From VXNE01 sp963664635 (GTDB taxonomy: Bacteria > Pseudomonadota > Gammaproteobacteria > Pseudomonadales > Azotimanducaceae): a stretch of DNA of 64,000 nucleotides. Positions 8,833-17,692 of the stretch are shown here, one piece after another; within the stretch, counting starts at the first letter, position 1; each line of letters begins with the position of its first letter. The notes under the pieces are model-generated. The model saw only the letters and a program-made list of their open reading frames with translations, had not been told where the DNA came from and did not search any database. The stretch is taken from NCBI GenBank assembly GCA_963664635.1, contig OY761542.1, positions 2,604,001 through 2,668,000 of the forward strand. The letters run 5' to 3'. Position numbers and translations under genes: made by a program.

Positions 8833-10642
8833 GCCGGGCGCCGCCCTCGACGCCCTGCCGGCCGCACTGCCGTCGATGTGGCGCGCGCTGAAGCGGGGCT
8901 ATGCGGCCGAGCCGACGCTGCTCGCCGTGGCGTTCGCGCTGTCCCTGCTCGCGGCGCTGCCGGACGCGCTCATGGCGCTGTGGCTCAAGCTCCTCGCCGA
9001 CGGGCTGGTCGGCGACGCGCCGACGCTGGTGACGGTCGCGGCCGGGGGCCTGGCGGTGTCCGCCGCCCTGACCTGGGTGCTGCGCGTCGCCAGCGACCGC
9101 ACGCAGCGTCGCTTCCGCGACCGCGTCACGATCGCGCTGGAGTCCCACGTGGCCGAGCTGCAGGCGAGCGTGGCGACGGTGGAGCATCACGAGCGTCCGG
9201 ACTACCTGGATCGCCTGTCCATCCTGCGGGATCAGGTGTTCGTGCTCGATCACATGTACATGTCGCTCTTCACGACCTGCGGCTGGGTGCTGCGGCTTGC
9301 GGTGACGATCGTTCTGCTCGTGTCCATTCATCCGGCGCTCGCGCTCCTCGCCGTGTTCGCGCTGCCCACCGTGCTCACCTCCTCGTGGCGCCCGGCGGTG
9401 GAGCGGGCGGCGGAAGAGGCCGGCGCGCAGTCGCAGCGGCTCGCCCGGCACCTGTTCGACACCGCCACGACCGCGCCGCCCGGGAAGGAAGTTCGGGTCG
9501 CCGGGATCGGGCCGCGCCTGATCGCGGACCGACGAGCGGCCTGGGAGGCCTGGTACGGCCGCGTCGCCTCGGCCCGGTGGACGAGCGCGGCCTGGCACAC
9601 GGCGGGCTGGGCGGTGTTCGGTGGGGGCTTTGTCGGCGCCGTGGCGTTCGTCGCCTACGGCATCGAGTCGACGCCCGGGGAAGTGCTCCTGGTGCTCGCG
9701 GCGGGATCGCGCCTGTCGGCATACATCGGCGCCACGGTCGGAGAGATCGGCTTCCTGCGCGGCATCTGGATGGACGGCTCGAAGCGGATGGCGTGGCTGG
9801 AGGACTACGCGGCGGCGAAGACCGAGCACGCGACGCTACCGCCTCCCGCGACGATCGAGGAAGGGATCGTCCTTGAGCATGTCTCCTTCGCTTACCCGGG
9901 CACGACGGACCTCGTTCTCAAGGACATCAACCTCGGGTTGCCGGCCGGCGGCGTGGTCGCCCTGGTCGGCGAGAACGGCGCCGGCAAGACGACGCTGGTG
10001 AAGCTCCTGGCCAAGATGTACGAACCGACGGCGGGCCGCATCCTCGTCGACGGCGCGAACCTCGCCGAGATGCCCGCCCCCGCGTGGCGGGACCGGCTCG
10101 CCGGAGCCTTCCAGGACTTCTTCCGCTTCGAGTTCCGCGCCAAGCGGACGGTCGGCGTCGGCGACGCGGACCGCATGGACGAGGACCCCGCCGTCGCGGC
10201 GGCGGTGGAGCGCGCGGGGGCCGAAGACGTCGTCACGGCGCTCTCGGACGGCCTGGAGACGCAGCTCGGACCGACCTGGCCCGAGGGCGTGGAAGTGAGC
10301 TTCGGCCAGTGGCAGAAGCTCTCGCTCGCGCGGGGTTTCATGCGGGACGAACCGCTGCTGCTGGTCCTGGACGAGCCGACGGCGGCTCTCGACGCCGAGA
10401 CGGAGCACGCGCTGTTCGAGCGCTACGCGAGCGCGTCGCGCGGCGGCTCGGGCCGCGACGAGGCCACGAACGGCCGCATCACGCTGCTGGTGTCGCACCG
10501 CTTCAGCACCGTGCGCATGGCGGACCTGATCGTGGTCATGGACGGCGCGCGCATCGTGGAGGTCGGGACCCACGACGCCCTGCTGGCGGCGCACGGGCAG
10601 TACGCCGAGCTCTACGAGATCCAGGCGGCGGCGTACCGGTGA
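8819..10642 (+). CDS. ABC exporter half-transporter (permease fused to ATPase), subunit 2
   Basis: Second ABC half-transporter, 607 residues, overlapping the previous gene by 14 bases, with GAGGAGGGG just upstream of ATG 8819. An N-terminal membrane domain precedes a nucleotide-binding domain with Walker A GENGAGKTT near residue 384 and Walker B VLDEP near 515. The ABC signature reads VSFGQ instead of LSGGQ. In heterodimeric exporters one site often has such a degenerate signature, so one of the two composite ATP sites is probably slow or non-hydrolytic. It forms a transporter with the product of 7015-8832. The PRISE-type reductase starts eight bases downstream, making a likely operon. Confidence 0.88.
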   Translation: MSSSEPGAALDALPAALPSMWRALKRGYAAEPTLLAVAFALSLLAALPDALMALWLKLLADGLVGDAPTLVTVAAGGLAVSAALTWVLRVASDRTQRRFRDRVTIALESHVAELQASVATVEHHERPDYLDRLSILRDQVFVLDHMYMSLFTTCGWVLRLAVTIVLLVSIHPALALLAVFALPTVLTSSWRPAVERAAEEAGAQSQRLARHLFDTATTAPPGKEVRVAGIGPRLIADRRAAWEAWYGRVASARWTSAAWHTAGWAVFGGGFVGAVAFVAYGIESTPGEVLLVLAAGSRLSAYIGATVGEIGFLRGIWMDGSKRMAWLEDYAAAKTEHATLPPPATIEEGIVLEHVSFAYPGTTDLVLKDINLGLPAGGVVALVGENGAGKTTLVKLLAKMYEPTAGRILVDGANLAEMPAPAWRDRLAGAFQDFFRFEFRAKRTVGVGDADRMDEDPAVAAAVERAGAEDVVTALSDGLETQLGPTWPEGVEVSFGQWQKLSLARGFMRDEPLLLVLDEPTAALDAETEHALFERYASASRGGSGRDEATNGRITLLVSHRFSTVRMADLIVVMDGARIVEVGTHDALLAAHGQYAELYEIQAAAYR

Positions 10643-10649
10643 GTTGCGC

Positions 10650-11702
10650 ATGAAGATGCTCGTGGTCGGCGCCCGGGGCCTGGTGGGGCAGGGCGTCCTG
10701 GAGGCAATGGACGGCGAGGACTGCGAGCTGATCGCCGTCTCGCGGCGCGTCCCGGACTTGCCGCGCCCCGCGGAGTTCGTCCCTGTGGACCTCACGGACC
10801 GGGACGCCTGCCGAACCGCGTTCTCGGAGCTCTCCGACGTTACGCACATCGTCTACACGGCGCTCCACGAACGCCCGGAACTGATCGCCGGCTGGCGGGA
10901 CGACCGGCAGATCCAGACCAACCTGGCGATGCTGCGCAATGTCCTGGATTTCGTCGAGCCGGCGGAGCACCTGACCCTGCTGCAGGGGACGAAGGCCTAC
11001 GGGGCGCACCTGCGCCCGATGCTGAATCCCGGCAAGGAGCATCACCCGCGGCATCCGGGGCCGAACTTCTACTGGGTCCAGGAGGACCTCGTGCGGGAGC
11101 GGGCCGCGCAGGGGGGCTGGGCGTTCACGATCATGCGGCCCCAGATCGTCTGCGGAGTGGCCCTGGGCAGCCCGATGAACATGACGATGGCGCTCGGTGT
11201 CCATGCCGCGGTGCGGCGGGAACTCGGGGAACCCCTCGCGTTTCCGGGCGGCGCGCCGTGCATCACCCAGGCCACCGACGCGGCGCTGCTCGGGCGCGCG
11301 ATCCGCTGGGGCGCGCACGCGGAGCAGGCGCGCGACGAGACCTTCAACGTGACGAACGGGGACGAACTGGTCTGGCGTTCCGCGTGGCCCGCCGTCGCGC
11401 GCGTCTTCGGGATGGAGGTCGGCGAGGACGCGCCGGAGTCGCTGGCCGACACCATGCCCCGGCACGCGGACCTCTGGCGGCGCATGACGGCGAAGTACGG
11501 GCTCGCCGGATACGGCATGGACGACCTGATCGGCTCTTCCTGGCAGTTCGCCGATGCCGTCTTCGGACTGCACGGCGGCCAGCACACACTGCTGTCGACG
11601 GTCAAGATCCGCCAGGCGGGCTTCCACGACTGCATCGATACGGAAGTCATGTTCGAGAGCCAGCTTCGCCGGCTCCAGGCGCTGCGGATCCTGCCGCCAT
11701 GA
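10650..11702 (+). CDS. PRISE-type short-chain reductase (progesterone 5-beta-reductase/iridoid synthase-like)
   Basis: NAD(P)-dependent extended SDR of 350 residues. The Rossmann motif VGARGLVGQG is at the N-terminus, LLQGTKAYG follows mid-protein, and NFYWVQEDL replaces the classical YxxxK motif. That NFYxxxED form is the signature of the PRISE enzymes, which reduce enone double bonds. The frame begins at a TTG eight bases upstream, but ATG 10650 behind GGTGAG is more convincing; ATG 10656 is possible. The stop overlaps the glucokinase start (ATGA), so both are probably co-translated. The natural enone substrate is not known. Confidence 0.85.
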   Translation: MKMLVVGARGLVGQGVLEAMDGEDCELIAVSRRVPDLPRPAEFVPVDLTDRDACRTAFSELSDVTHIVYTALHERPELIAGWRDDRQIQTNLAMLRNVLDFVEPAEHLTLLQGTKAYGAHLRPMLNPGKEHHPRHPGPNFYWVQEDLVRERAAQGGWAFTIMRPQIVCGVALGSPMNMTMALGVHAAVRRELGEPLAFPGGAPCITQATDAALLGRAIRWGAHAEQARDETFNVTNGDELVWRSAWPAVARVFGMEVGEDAPESLADTMPRHADLWRRMTAKYGLAGYGMDDLIGSSWQFADAVFGLHGGQHTLLSTVKIRQAGFHDCIDTEVMFESQLRRLQALRILPP

Positions 11703-12628
11703 CGCGGGTCGCGGCGGCGGACATCGGCGCCACGCAGTCGCGCTTCCGTGTGGTCGACGGGGCGCGGGTGGTCGGCGAGCGCGTATGCGCGACGGCGGAC
11801 CACGAGGACGGGGTCGCCCTCGTCGCCGCGGGGCTGGGAGACGCGGCGGCGGACGTGCTGTGCGTCGCCGTCGGGGGCGTCGTCACGGAGGGCAGGGCGC
11901 GGCTGACGAACGGGGCGCTCGAGTTCGACGAACGCGTGATCGCGCGGGCCCTCGGCATCGAGCGGGTCGTGCTCGTGAACGACCTGGTCGGCCTCGGCAC
12001 GGAAGTGCCCTATCTCGACGGCGCATCCCTCCGCTCCCTCGGTGGAGCAGCGGTCGGGACCGGCACGCGGGCCGTCATCGCCCCCGGCACCGGTCTCGGC
12101 ATGGCCATCGTTAGCGGACAGGGGCACGTGCTGCCATCGGAAGGCGGGCATGCCCCGTTCGCGCCGGCGGACCCGCTCGAACAGGAACTCCTCGCCGCGC
12201 TGGCCGCGGAGTTGCGGTACGTCTCCTGGGAGGACGTGCTCTCCGGACCGGGCATCCGCAACCTGTACCGGGCGGTGTGCGGGGTGTGGGGCGCGCCGGC
12301 CGAAGACCTCGCCCCGTCGGACGTGACGGAGCGCGGCCTGACGCTGACGGACCCGGTGTGTCACCAGACGCTGGAGATCTACTGCGCGGCGCTCGGCAAC
12401 GCGGCCGGGGCCCTGTGCGTCACGAGCTGCGCGGACGGCGGCGTGTATCTCGGCGGCGGCATCCCGCCCCGCATCGCCGACTTCCTCGCGGACAGCGGCT
12501 TCCGCCGCCGCTTCGAGGAACGCGGCAGGATGACCGACTACGTGCGCGGCATCGGCACGGCGATCATCCTGGACGACGGCGCGGGGCTCGCGGGGGCCCT
12601 GCGCCACGCGCGTTCGCTGGCCGGCTGA
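11699..12628 (+). CDS. glk: Glucokinase (ROK-independent, Glk family)
   Basis: Cytoplasmic ATP-dependent hexokinase of the bacterial Glk family, 309 residues, close to the usual 320. The phosphate-binding loop is visible in ADIGAT at residues 8-13, followed by LVNDL and APGTGLGMA, SEGGHAPFAP and the C-terminal GGVYLGGGIPPRI, all typical of Glk. It would phosphorylate glucose to glucose-6-phosphate. The start ATG overlaps the PRISE-reductase stop, implying coupled expression with that gene and possibly the ABC exporter. It ends 14 bp from the convergent crotonase gene. Confidence 0.88.
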   Translation: MTRVAAADIGATQSRFRVVDGARVVGERVCATADHEDGVALVAAGLGDAAADVLCVAVGGVVTEGRARLTNGALEFDERVIARALGIERVVLVNDLVGLGTEVPYLDGASLRSLGGAAVGTGTRAVIAPGTGLGMAIVSGQGHVLPSEGGHAPFAPADPLEQELLAALAAELRYVSWEDVLSGPGIRNLYRAVCGVWGAPAEDLAPSDVTERGLTLTDPVCHQTLEIYCAALGNAAGALCVTSCADGGVYLGGGIPPRIADFLADSGFRRRFEERGRMTDYVRGIGTAIILDDGAGLAGALRHARSLAG

Positions 12629-12642
12629 CCCCGGCACCGGGC

Positions 12643-13527
12643 TCAGTCGGTCTTGCCCCGGAAACCCTCGTTGCCGCGGTAGGGCGCGTCGCGCTCCTGG
12701 AACGCCTGGCCGAGTCCCTTCTCCCGTACGGCTTCGCCGAACGTGTAGGTCCACTCCGTCATCTGGGCCAGGGCGTCTTGTTCGGTGGCGCTGCGCACGG
12801 ACGAGTAGATGCCCATGTTCTCGTAGAAGCGGTTCATCGTCAGCTTGAGCACGGCCAGGTGGTCGGCGGAGCCGTTCGCGACCCGCTCGGCGAAGGTGAT
12901 GGTATTGGCGTCGAGTTCCTCCTTCGGCCAAGCGTAGTTGATCATCTCGCACTCGGCCGCCTCGGCCCCGGTCATGTTGTCGCCGGTGTAGTAGTACTCC
13001 TTGGCCTTGCGCATGCTCATGACGAGCGGCCAGATGTTGCCGTTGCGGGCGGTGCCGAGGCCCCGCAGGCCGGGATGCCCGATCTGGGTGTCGTCGGCGG
13101 CCACCACGAGGTCCGCCATCATGGCCAGTTCGCAGCCCCCGGCCAGGGCGTAGCCATGGAGCTGGGCGATCGTGATCTTCGCCATGTTCCACAGGTACAT
13201 CTGCACGTCCGTGACCTGCTGCATCGAGGTGCGCATGTTCATCATCAGCACTCGCCGCTTGTCGTCGGCGGTCTGGTAGCGCCGCTCGCCCGGCCGCCGT
13301 TCGCGCCCCGGCGTCAGGTCGTAGCCCGCGCTGAAGCAGCGTCCGGCGCCGCGCAGGATGATCACGCGGCAGCTCTGGTCGGCCTCCAGGTCGTGCAGGC
13401 AGTCGTTGAGTTCCGAGAAGAGCTCGCCGGTGAGCGCGTTCATCTTCTCGGGCCGGTTCAGCGTGATGCGCGCGAGCCGGTCCTCGGTGCCGAGCCGCTC
13501 CAGGAGGAGGGTGTTGTAGTCCATCAT
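12643..13527 (-). CDS. Enoyl-CoA hydratase/isomerase (crotonase) family protein, paralogue 1
   Basis: Crotonase-fold enzyme of 294 residues. ARITLNRPEKMNAL and the oxyanion-hole region RCFSAGYDL and YALAGGCELAMMADLV are clear. The position of the first catalytic glutamate in true hydratases (usually PE in xGxPE) reads HPGL here, while the second glutamate region KAKEYYYTG keeps its Glu. This suggests isomerase, hydrolase or lyase chemistry on an acyl-CoA rather than simple hydration, though this is inference. The C-terminus has a long NRFYENMGIYSSVR block shared with the paralogue at 34509-35396. AGAGAG precedes ATG 13527; the next codon is also ATG. Confidence 0.87.
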   Translation of the reverse strand: MMDYNTLLLERLGTEDRLARITLNRPEKMNALTGELFSELNDCLHDLEADQSCRVIILRGAGRCFSAGYDLTPGRERRPGERRYQTADDKRRVLMMNMRTSMQQVTDVQMYLWNMAKITIAQLHGYALAGGCELAMMADLVVAADDTQIGHPGLRGLGTARNGNIWPLVMSMRKAKEYYYTGDNMTGAEAAECEMINYAWPKEELDANTITFAERVANGSADHLAVLKLTMNRFYENMGIYSSVRSATEQDALAQMTEWTYTFGEAVREKGLGQAFQERDAPYRGNEGFRGKTD

Positions 13528-13649
13528 GTCACTCTCTTGCTTCGGTCGAAAGCCGGCAAGCATACCCTCCGTGCCGTGGCGCGACGGGGCGGCGCCCGCG
13601 TAACATGCCGCGTCGCTCGCGGGCAGCGCATGGGTACAGGAGCAGCAGG

Positions 13650-14831
13650 ATGTCGATTCTCGAAGGGACGCGCGTACTGGATTTCGGCCGCTACATCGCG
13701 GGGCCGTTCTGCGGAATGCTGCTCGCGGACCTCGGCGCGGACGTCATCCGCGTGGAGAAGGTGGACGGCAGCGAGGACCGCTTCACGGCGCCCGTGACGC
13801 CGGACGGCCAGGGGTCGCTGTTCCTGGCGCTGAACCGCAACAAGCGCGGCTTCACGCTCAATCCGCGCAAGCCCGGCGGCCAGGACGTGCTCCGGCGGCT
13901 CGTCGCGACCGCGGACGTGGTCATCGCCAACCTGCCGCCGGACACGGTGGCGTCCATGGGGCTCGACTACCCGAGCCTGACCCGCGTGAAGCCGGACATC
14001 GTGCTCACCACCAGCACCGCGTACGGGTCGAGTGGGCCGTATGCCAACCGCGTCGGGTTCGACGGCGTTGCCCAGGCGATGTCCGGCAACATGCACATGA
14101 CCGGCTATCCCGACGAGCCGATGAAGAACTACTACCCCTACGTCGACTACACGACGGGCACGCTGAACGCCTTCGCGACCCTGGCGGCTCTCATGCACCG
14201 CAAGGACACCGGCGAGGGCCAGCACGTGGAGGGCTGCCTGCTGGCCTCCGCCCTGACGGTGGCCAACGGCACGCTGATCGAGGAAGCCGTCCTGCACAAG
14301 GACCGGGTGGCGAGCGGCAACCGCGGCCAGACCGCCGCCCCGTCCGACGTCTTCCCGACGCGCGACGGCTGGGTGCTGGTCTCGGTGGTCGGCACGCCGC
14401 TGTTCGAGCGTTGGGCACGACTGATGGGCGAGGAGCGCTGGCTGACCGACCCCCGGTACGGGACGGACGAGACGCGCGGGGAGCAGGCGGTCGAGATCAG
14501 CGAGCGGATGTGCGCGTGGACGCGCGAACGCACCACGGCCGAAGTCGTGGCGGAACTCGAGGCCGCGCGCATCCCGTGTGGCGAGGTGCTGAAGCCGGCG
14601 GAGACGCTGGCGAACGAGCAGGTCGTGGACCAGGGGTTCTTCACGCCGACGGACTATCCGGGACTGGCGACCCCCGCTCCGGTGGCGCGCATGCCGGTGG
14701 ACTTCTCGAAGGTGGATACGCCGGTGCGCACCCGGGCCCCGACGCTCGGCGAGCATACGGCCGAGGTCATGCGGGAACTCGGCTATGGGGACACCGAGAT
14801 CGAGGGCCTGCGCGAGCGGCGCGTGATCTGA
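13650..14831 (+). CDS. CaiB/BaiF (family III) CoA-transferase
   Basis: Family III CoA-transferase of 393 residues that moves CoA between carboxylic acids. The N-terminal block VLDFGRYIAGPFCGMLLADL and GADVIRVEK are the family signature. The catalytic aspartate is in PYVDYTTG at about residue 166. Start ATG 13650 has AGGAG seven bases upstream. It is divergent from the crotonase at 12643-13527, and the two could act on the same acyl-CoA pathway. The specific acid cannot be deduced; relatives include formyl-CoA, carnitine and 2-methylacyl-CoA enzymes. Confidence 0.9.
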   Translation: MSILEGTRVLDFGRYIAGPFCGMLLADLGADVIRVEKVDGSEDRFTAPVTPDGQGSLFLALNRNKRGFTLNPRKPGGQDVLRRLVATADVVIANLPPDTVASMGLDYPSLTRVKPDIVLTTSTAYGSSGPYANRVGFDGVAQAMSGNMHMTGYPDEPMKNYYPYVDYTTGTLNAFATLAALMHRKDTGEGQHVEGCLLASALTVANGTLIEEAVLHKDRVASGNRGQTAAPSDVFPTRDGWVLVSVVGTPLFERWARLMGEERWLTDPRYGTDETRGEQAVEISERMCAWTRERTTAEVVAELEAARIPCGEVLKPAETLANEQVVDQGFFTPTDYPGLATPAPVARMPVDFSKVDTPVRTRAPTLGEHTAEVMRELGYGDTEIEGLRERRVI

Positions 14832-14851
14832 GAACCGGGGCCCGGCCCGGA

Positions 14852-14869
14852 GCGACACGAGGGTCGCCT
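14852..14869. repeat. Short GCGAC palindrome, REP-like
   Basis: A GCGAC / GTCGC inverted repeat with an ACGAG-type loop followed by CTACGA lies between the convergent CoA-transferase and cfa genes. The same loop and flank occur in the palindrome cluster at 22521-22550, so this is probably a solitary member of that dispersed repeat family. It could also help terminate both genes. Confidence 0.45.
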
Positions 14870-16073
14870 ACGAAGCGATTCTCTCCAACTCGGCCGGAGT
14901 CTCGTAGAGATAGTCCCTGGTCAGGGGGACGGTGTCGTTCGCGCGCGCGAGCTGGAACTGGAAGACCACCAGGTCCGCGATCTCGAACGCCGTGGCGCAC
15001 GCGAGCAGGTAAAACTCCCACATGCGGCAGAAGCGCTCTCCCTTGCCGCGGACGAAGTCGCCGCGCACGGCCTGGAAGCGCCGGTTCCACTCGCGCAGGG
15101 TCAGGGCATAGTGCCGGCGCCATACTTCGAGGTCGGACAGGATCAGCCCGGTCGGCTCGATCGCCTCGATCACTTCGGACGCGGCGGGAATGTAGCCGCC
15201 CGGGAAGATGTACTTGCGTATCCAGGCGTTGGTCGGCGAGGGCTGGCCGGATTGCCCGATGGTGTGCATCAGCGCCGTGCCGTGCGGCGCCAGGCACTCG
15301 TGCACCCGCTCGAAGTAGCGGGCGAAGTTGCGGCGGCCGACGTGTTCGAACATGCCGACGGAGACGACGGCGTCGTATGCGCCGCCGTGCTGGCGGTAGT
15401 CCTCCAGGCGGAAGGTCACGCGGTCGGCGAGCCCGCGCCGCTCGGCTCGCGCACGGGCCGCCCGCAGCTGCTCGCCGGACAGGGTCAGCCCGACGACCTC
15501 GACGCCCGCGCGCTCCGCGAGGTGCATCGCCAGGCTGCCCCAGCCACAGCCGATATCGAGCACGCGCTGCCCGGGCGCCAGATTGAGCTTGCCGCGGATG
15601 TGGTCGCACTTCGCCGCCTGGGCCGCTTCCAGGGACAGGCCGGGCTCGCGGAAGTAGGCGCACGAGTAGTGCATGTCGCGGTCCAGGAACGCGCGGAACA
15701 GCGCCTCGTCGAGGTCGTAGTGGTGGCTGACGTTGGAGAAGCTGGCCCGCACGTTGTTCCACGAAGTCGCCAGCGTCCCGAGCGGACCGAGCAGCGCGGC
15801 GAGCGAGCGGGCGGGAAGTTGGCGCTCCAGGTTGACGCGCAGGATCGTCAGGAGGTCCGCGAGGTTGCCGTCCTCGACGTCCCACTCCCCGTTCAGGTAC
15901 GTCTCGCCGAGGTTGGCGTGCGGGTTGAGGAGGATGCGGCGGGCGGTGCCGGGCTTGTTCAGCACCCAGGTGGCCGCGGGCTCGCCCGTGCCGAACGTGT
16001 GCCTGCGCCCGCCCGGTTCGACGACGGTCAGCGTGCCTTGCGTGACGTGGCGGTCGAGGAGTTTCAGGAACAT
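14868..16073 (-). CDS. cfa: Cyclopropane-fatty-acyl-phospholipid synthase
   Basis: SAM-dependent methyltransferase that adds a methylene bridge to unsaturated acyl chains of membrane phospholipids, 401 residues, matching the Cfa family. VLDIGCGWGSLAMHLAER is the SAM-binding motif I and VSVGMFEHVGRRNF is the family signature. The C-terminal IFPGGYIPAASE and WRRHYALTLREW blocks are also typical. ATG 16073 is chosen because the conserved sequence starts there, though no strong ribosome site is seen and a GTG at 16094 is an alternative. The gene diverges from the LLM oxidoreductase at 16219. Confidence 0.92.
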   Translation of the reverse strand: MFLKLLDRHVTQGTLTVVEPGGRRHTFGTGEPAATWVLNKPGTARRILLNPHANLGETYLNGEWDVEDGNLADLLTILRVNLERQLPARSLAALLGPLGTLATSWNNVRASFSNVSHHYDLDEALFRAFLDRDMHYSCAYFREPGLSLEAAQAAKCDHIRGKLNLAPGQRVLDIGCGWGSLAMHLAERAGVEVVGLTLSGEQLRAARARAERRGLADRVTFRLEDYRQHGGAYDAVVSVGMFEHVGRRNFARYFERVHECLAPHGTALMHTIGQSGQPSPTNAWIRKYIFPGGYIPAASEVIEAIEPTGLILSDLEVWRRHYALTLREWNRRFQAVRGDFVRGKGERFCRMWEFYLLACATAFEIADLVVFQFQLARANDTVPLTRDYLYETPAELERIAS

Positions 16074-16218
16074 TTCGACGCGCGACGCTAGCACCTGCCC
16101 GCACGTGTGGTCAACGCGGCGGCAAGTCCGTCCCCTGCCCGGGCCGCGGACCCGCATGGACCAATCGGTGCCGGTCGCGTACGCTCCCGGCGTTGTCCGA
16201 TCCTTGGCAGGAGAGCTC

Positions 16219-17271
16219 ATGAAAGTCAGCATCGCCGTCGGCGGCGCGGCGTCCGGCCGCCACCGCGACTTCGAGCGGCAGGTCGAGTTCGTCGTCGAGG
16301 CGGAGAAGCTGGGTGTCGACACGGCCTGGAGCGCGGAGGCCTGGGGGCAGGACGCCGTCGCGCCGCTGGCGTTTCTCGCGGCGCGTACCGAGCGCATCGG
16401 GCTCGGCACGGGAATCATGCAGATCAGCGCCCGCACGCCCTCCATGACGGCGATGACCGCCCTCACCATGGCCGCCATCAGCGGCGACCGGTTCCGCCTC
16501 GGACTGGGCGCCAGCGGGCCGCAGGTCGTCGAGGGTCTGCAGGGCACGTCCTTCCGGGCGCCCCTGTCCCGCATGCGGGAGACCGTGGACATCGTGCGCC
16601 TCGCGTTTGCGGGCGAGAAACTCGCCTACGAGGGCCGGCATCACCGGCTCCCGCTGCCGGGCGGCGAGGGGAAGGCGCTGCGTCTCGCGCAGCCGGGCAA
16701 CGCGAAGATCCCGATCTATCTCGCCACCCTGGGTCCCCGCGCGCTCGAGTACACCGGTGCGGTGGCGGACGGGTGGCTCGGGACGTCGTTCACGCCCGCA
16801 GGGGCCGGGGCGCACCTCGAACACCTGCGCCGGGGCGCGGAGTCCACCGGCCGCGGCCTGGGCGACATCGACCTGCAGGCCGGCGGAACGGTGGCGTTCG
16901 GCGATGACCTGGATGCCCTCGTGGCGCCGCTCAAGCCGGGGATGGCCTTCACGCTCGGAGCGATGGGGTCCCCGACCACGAACTTCTACAACGATGCCTT
17001 TCGGCGCGGAGGCTGGGACGCGGAAGCCGCCGAAGTGCAGCGCCTCTGGGTCGCCGGCCGCCGCGACGAGGCGGCGGAGCGCGTCCCGGACCGGATGGTG
17101 GCCGAGACCAACCTGCTCGGGGACGAGGCGACCGTCCGGGCGCGGATCGCGGCGTACCGCGACGCTGGAGTGACGACGCTGCGCGTACACCCGGCGGGCG
17201 CAAGCCTGGCCGAACAGCTCGACACCCTGGGCCGTACGATGGACATCGTGAACGCACTTCCCGAGGCATAG
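16219..17271 (+). CDS. LLM-class (luciferase-like) flavin/F420-dependent oxidoreductase
   Basis: Luciferase-like TIM-barrel oxidoreductase of 350 residues. Typical landmarks are the N-terminal VEAEKLGVDTAWSAEAWGQDA, the RIGLGTGIMQISARTP strand, and RFRLGLGASGPQVVEG. These are the patterns of the F420-dependent subgroup, although an FMN cofactor cannot be excluded. AGGAGAG precedes ATG 16219, which fixes the start. Neighbouring genes (cfa, a small membrane protein) give no hint of the substrate. Confidence 0.87.
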   Translation: MKVSIAVGGAASGRHRDFERQVEFVVEAEKLGVDTAWSAEAWGQDAVAPLAFLAARTERIGLGTGIMQISARTPSMTAMTALTMAAISGDRFRLGLGASGPQVVEGLQGTSFRAPLSRMRETVDIVRLAFAGEKLAYEGRHHRLPLPGGEGKALRLAQPGNAKIPIYLATLGPRALEYTGAVADGWLGTSFTPAGAGAHLEHLRRGAESTGRGLGDIDLQAGGTVAFGDDLDALVAPLKPGMAFTLGAMGSPTTNFYNDAFRRGGWDAEAAEVQRLWVAGRRDEAAERVPDRMVAETNLLGDEATVRARIAAYRDAGVTTLRVHPAGASLAEQLDTLGRTMDIVNALPEA

Positions 17272-17312
17272 CCCGTGTCCGGACGGGTTCGCCCGGGTCC
17301 TCGGGGAGCGAG

Positions 17313-17654
17313 ATGACGGAGCCCCGCGCCGAAGACGCAAGCCGGGCCAGACTCGTCTATGTGCTCTACCTGGCAGGGCTCGTCTTTCCGGTGACCGTGA
17401 TCGTGGGAGTGGTCTGGGCCCACGTTGCGCGCGGGGACGGCGCTGACTGGCTGGGGACCCACTATCGCTACCAGATACGCACCCTCTGGCTGGGTCTGCT
17501 CTACGGCGTCGTCGGGCTGGTACTCGTGGTGGTGGAAATCGGCGTGCTGTTGCTGCTGGCGGTACTTCTCTGGTGGATCGTGCGTTGCGTCAAGGGCTTG
17601 CGGCAGCTCCAGCGGCGTCAGGCGGTCGAGTACGTGGAGACCTGGTTGTTCTGA
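17313..17654 (+). CDS. Small membrane protein, DUF4870-like
   Basis: Product of 113 residues with three hydrophobic segments (about 14-35, 58-78 and 70-90). The order of a first helix, a soluble loop with THYRYQIRTLW, then two packed helices resembles DUF4870/Tic20-like membrane proteins, which carry the same (S/T)HxRFQIRTFW block. Function unknown for the family. GGGAGCGAG lies just before the ATG. It is 41 bp behind the LLM gene and may be in the same transcript. Confidence 0.75.
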   Translation: MTEPRAEDASRARLVYVLYLAGLVFPVTVIVGVVWAHVARGDGADWLGTHYRYQIRTLWLGLLYGVVGLVLVVVEIGVLLLLAVLLWWIVRCVKGLRQLQRRQAVEYVETWLF

Positions 17655-17692
17655 CGCGGCATCCGCCGGGAGGCGGCCGGCCGGCGGCGCCG

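Noticed and set aside
17272..17292. CCCG/CGGG hairpin after the LLM gene as a terminator
   Set aside because: Stem of four bases only; common by chance at this G+C content.
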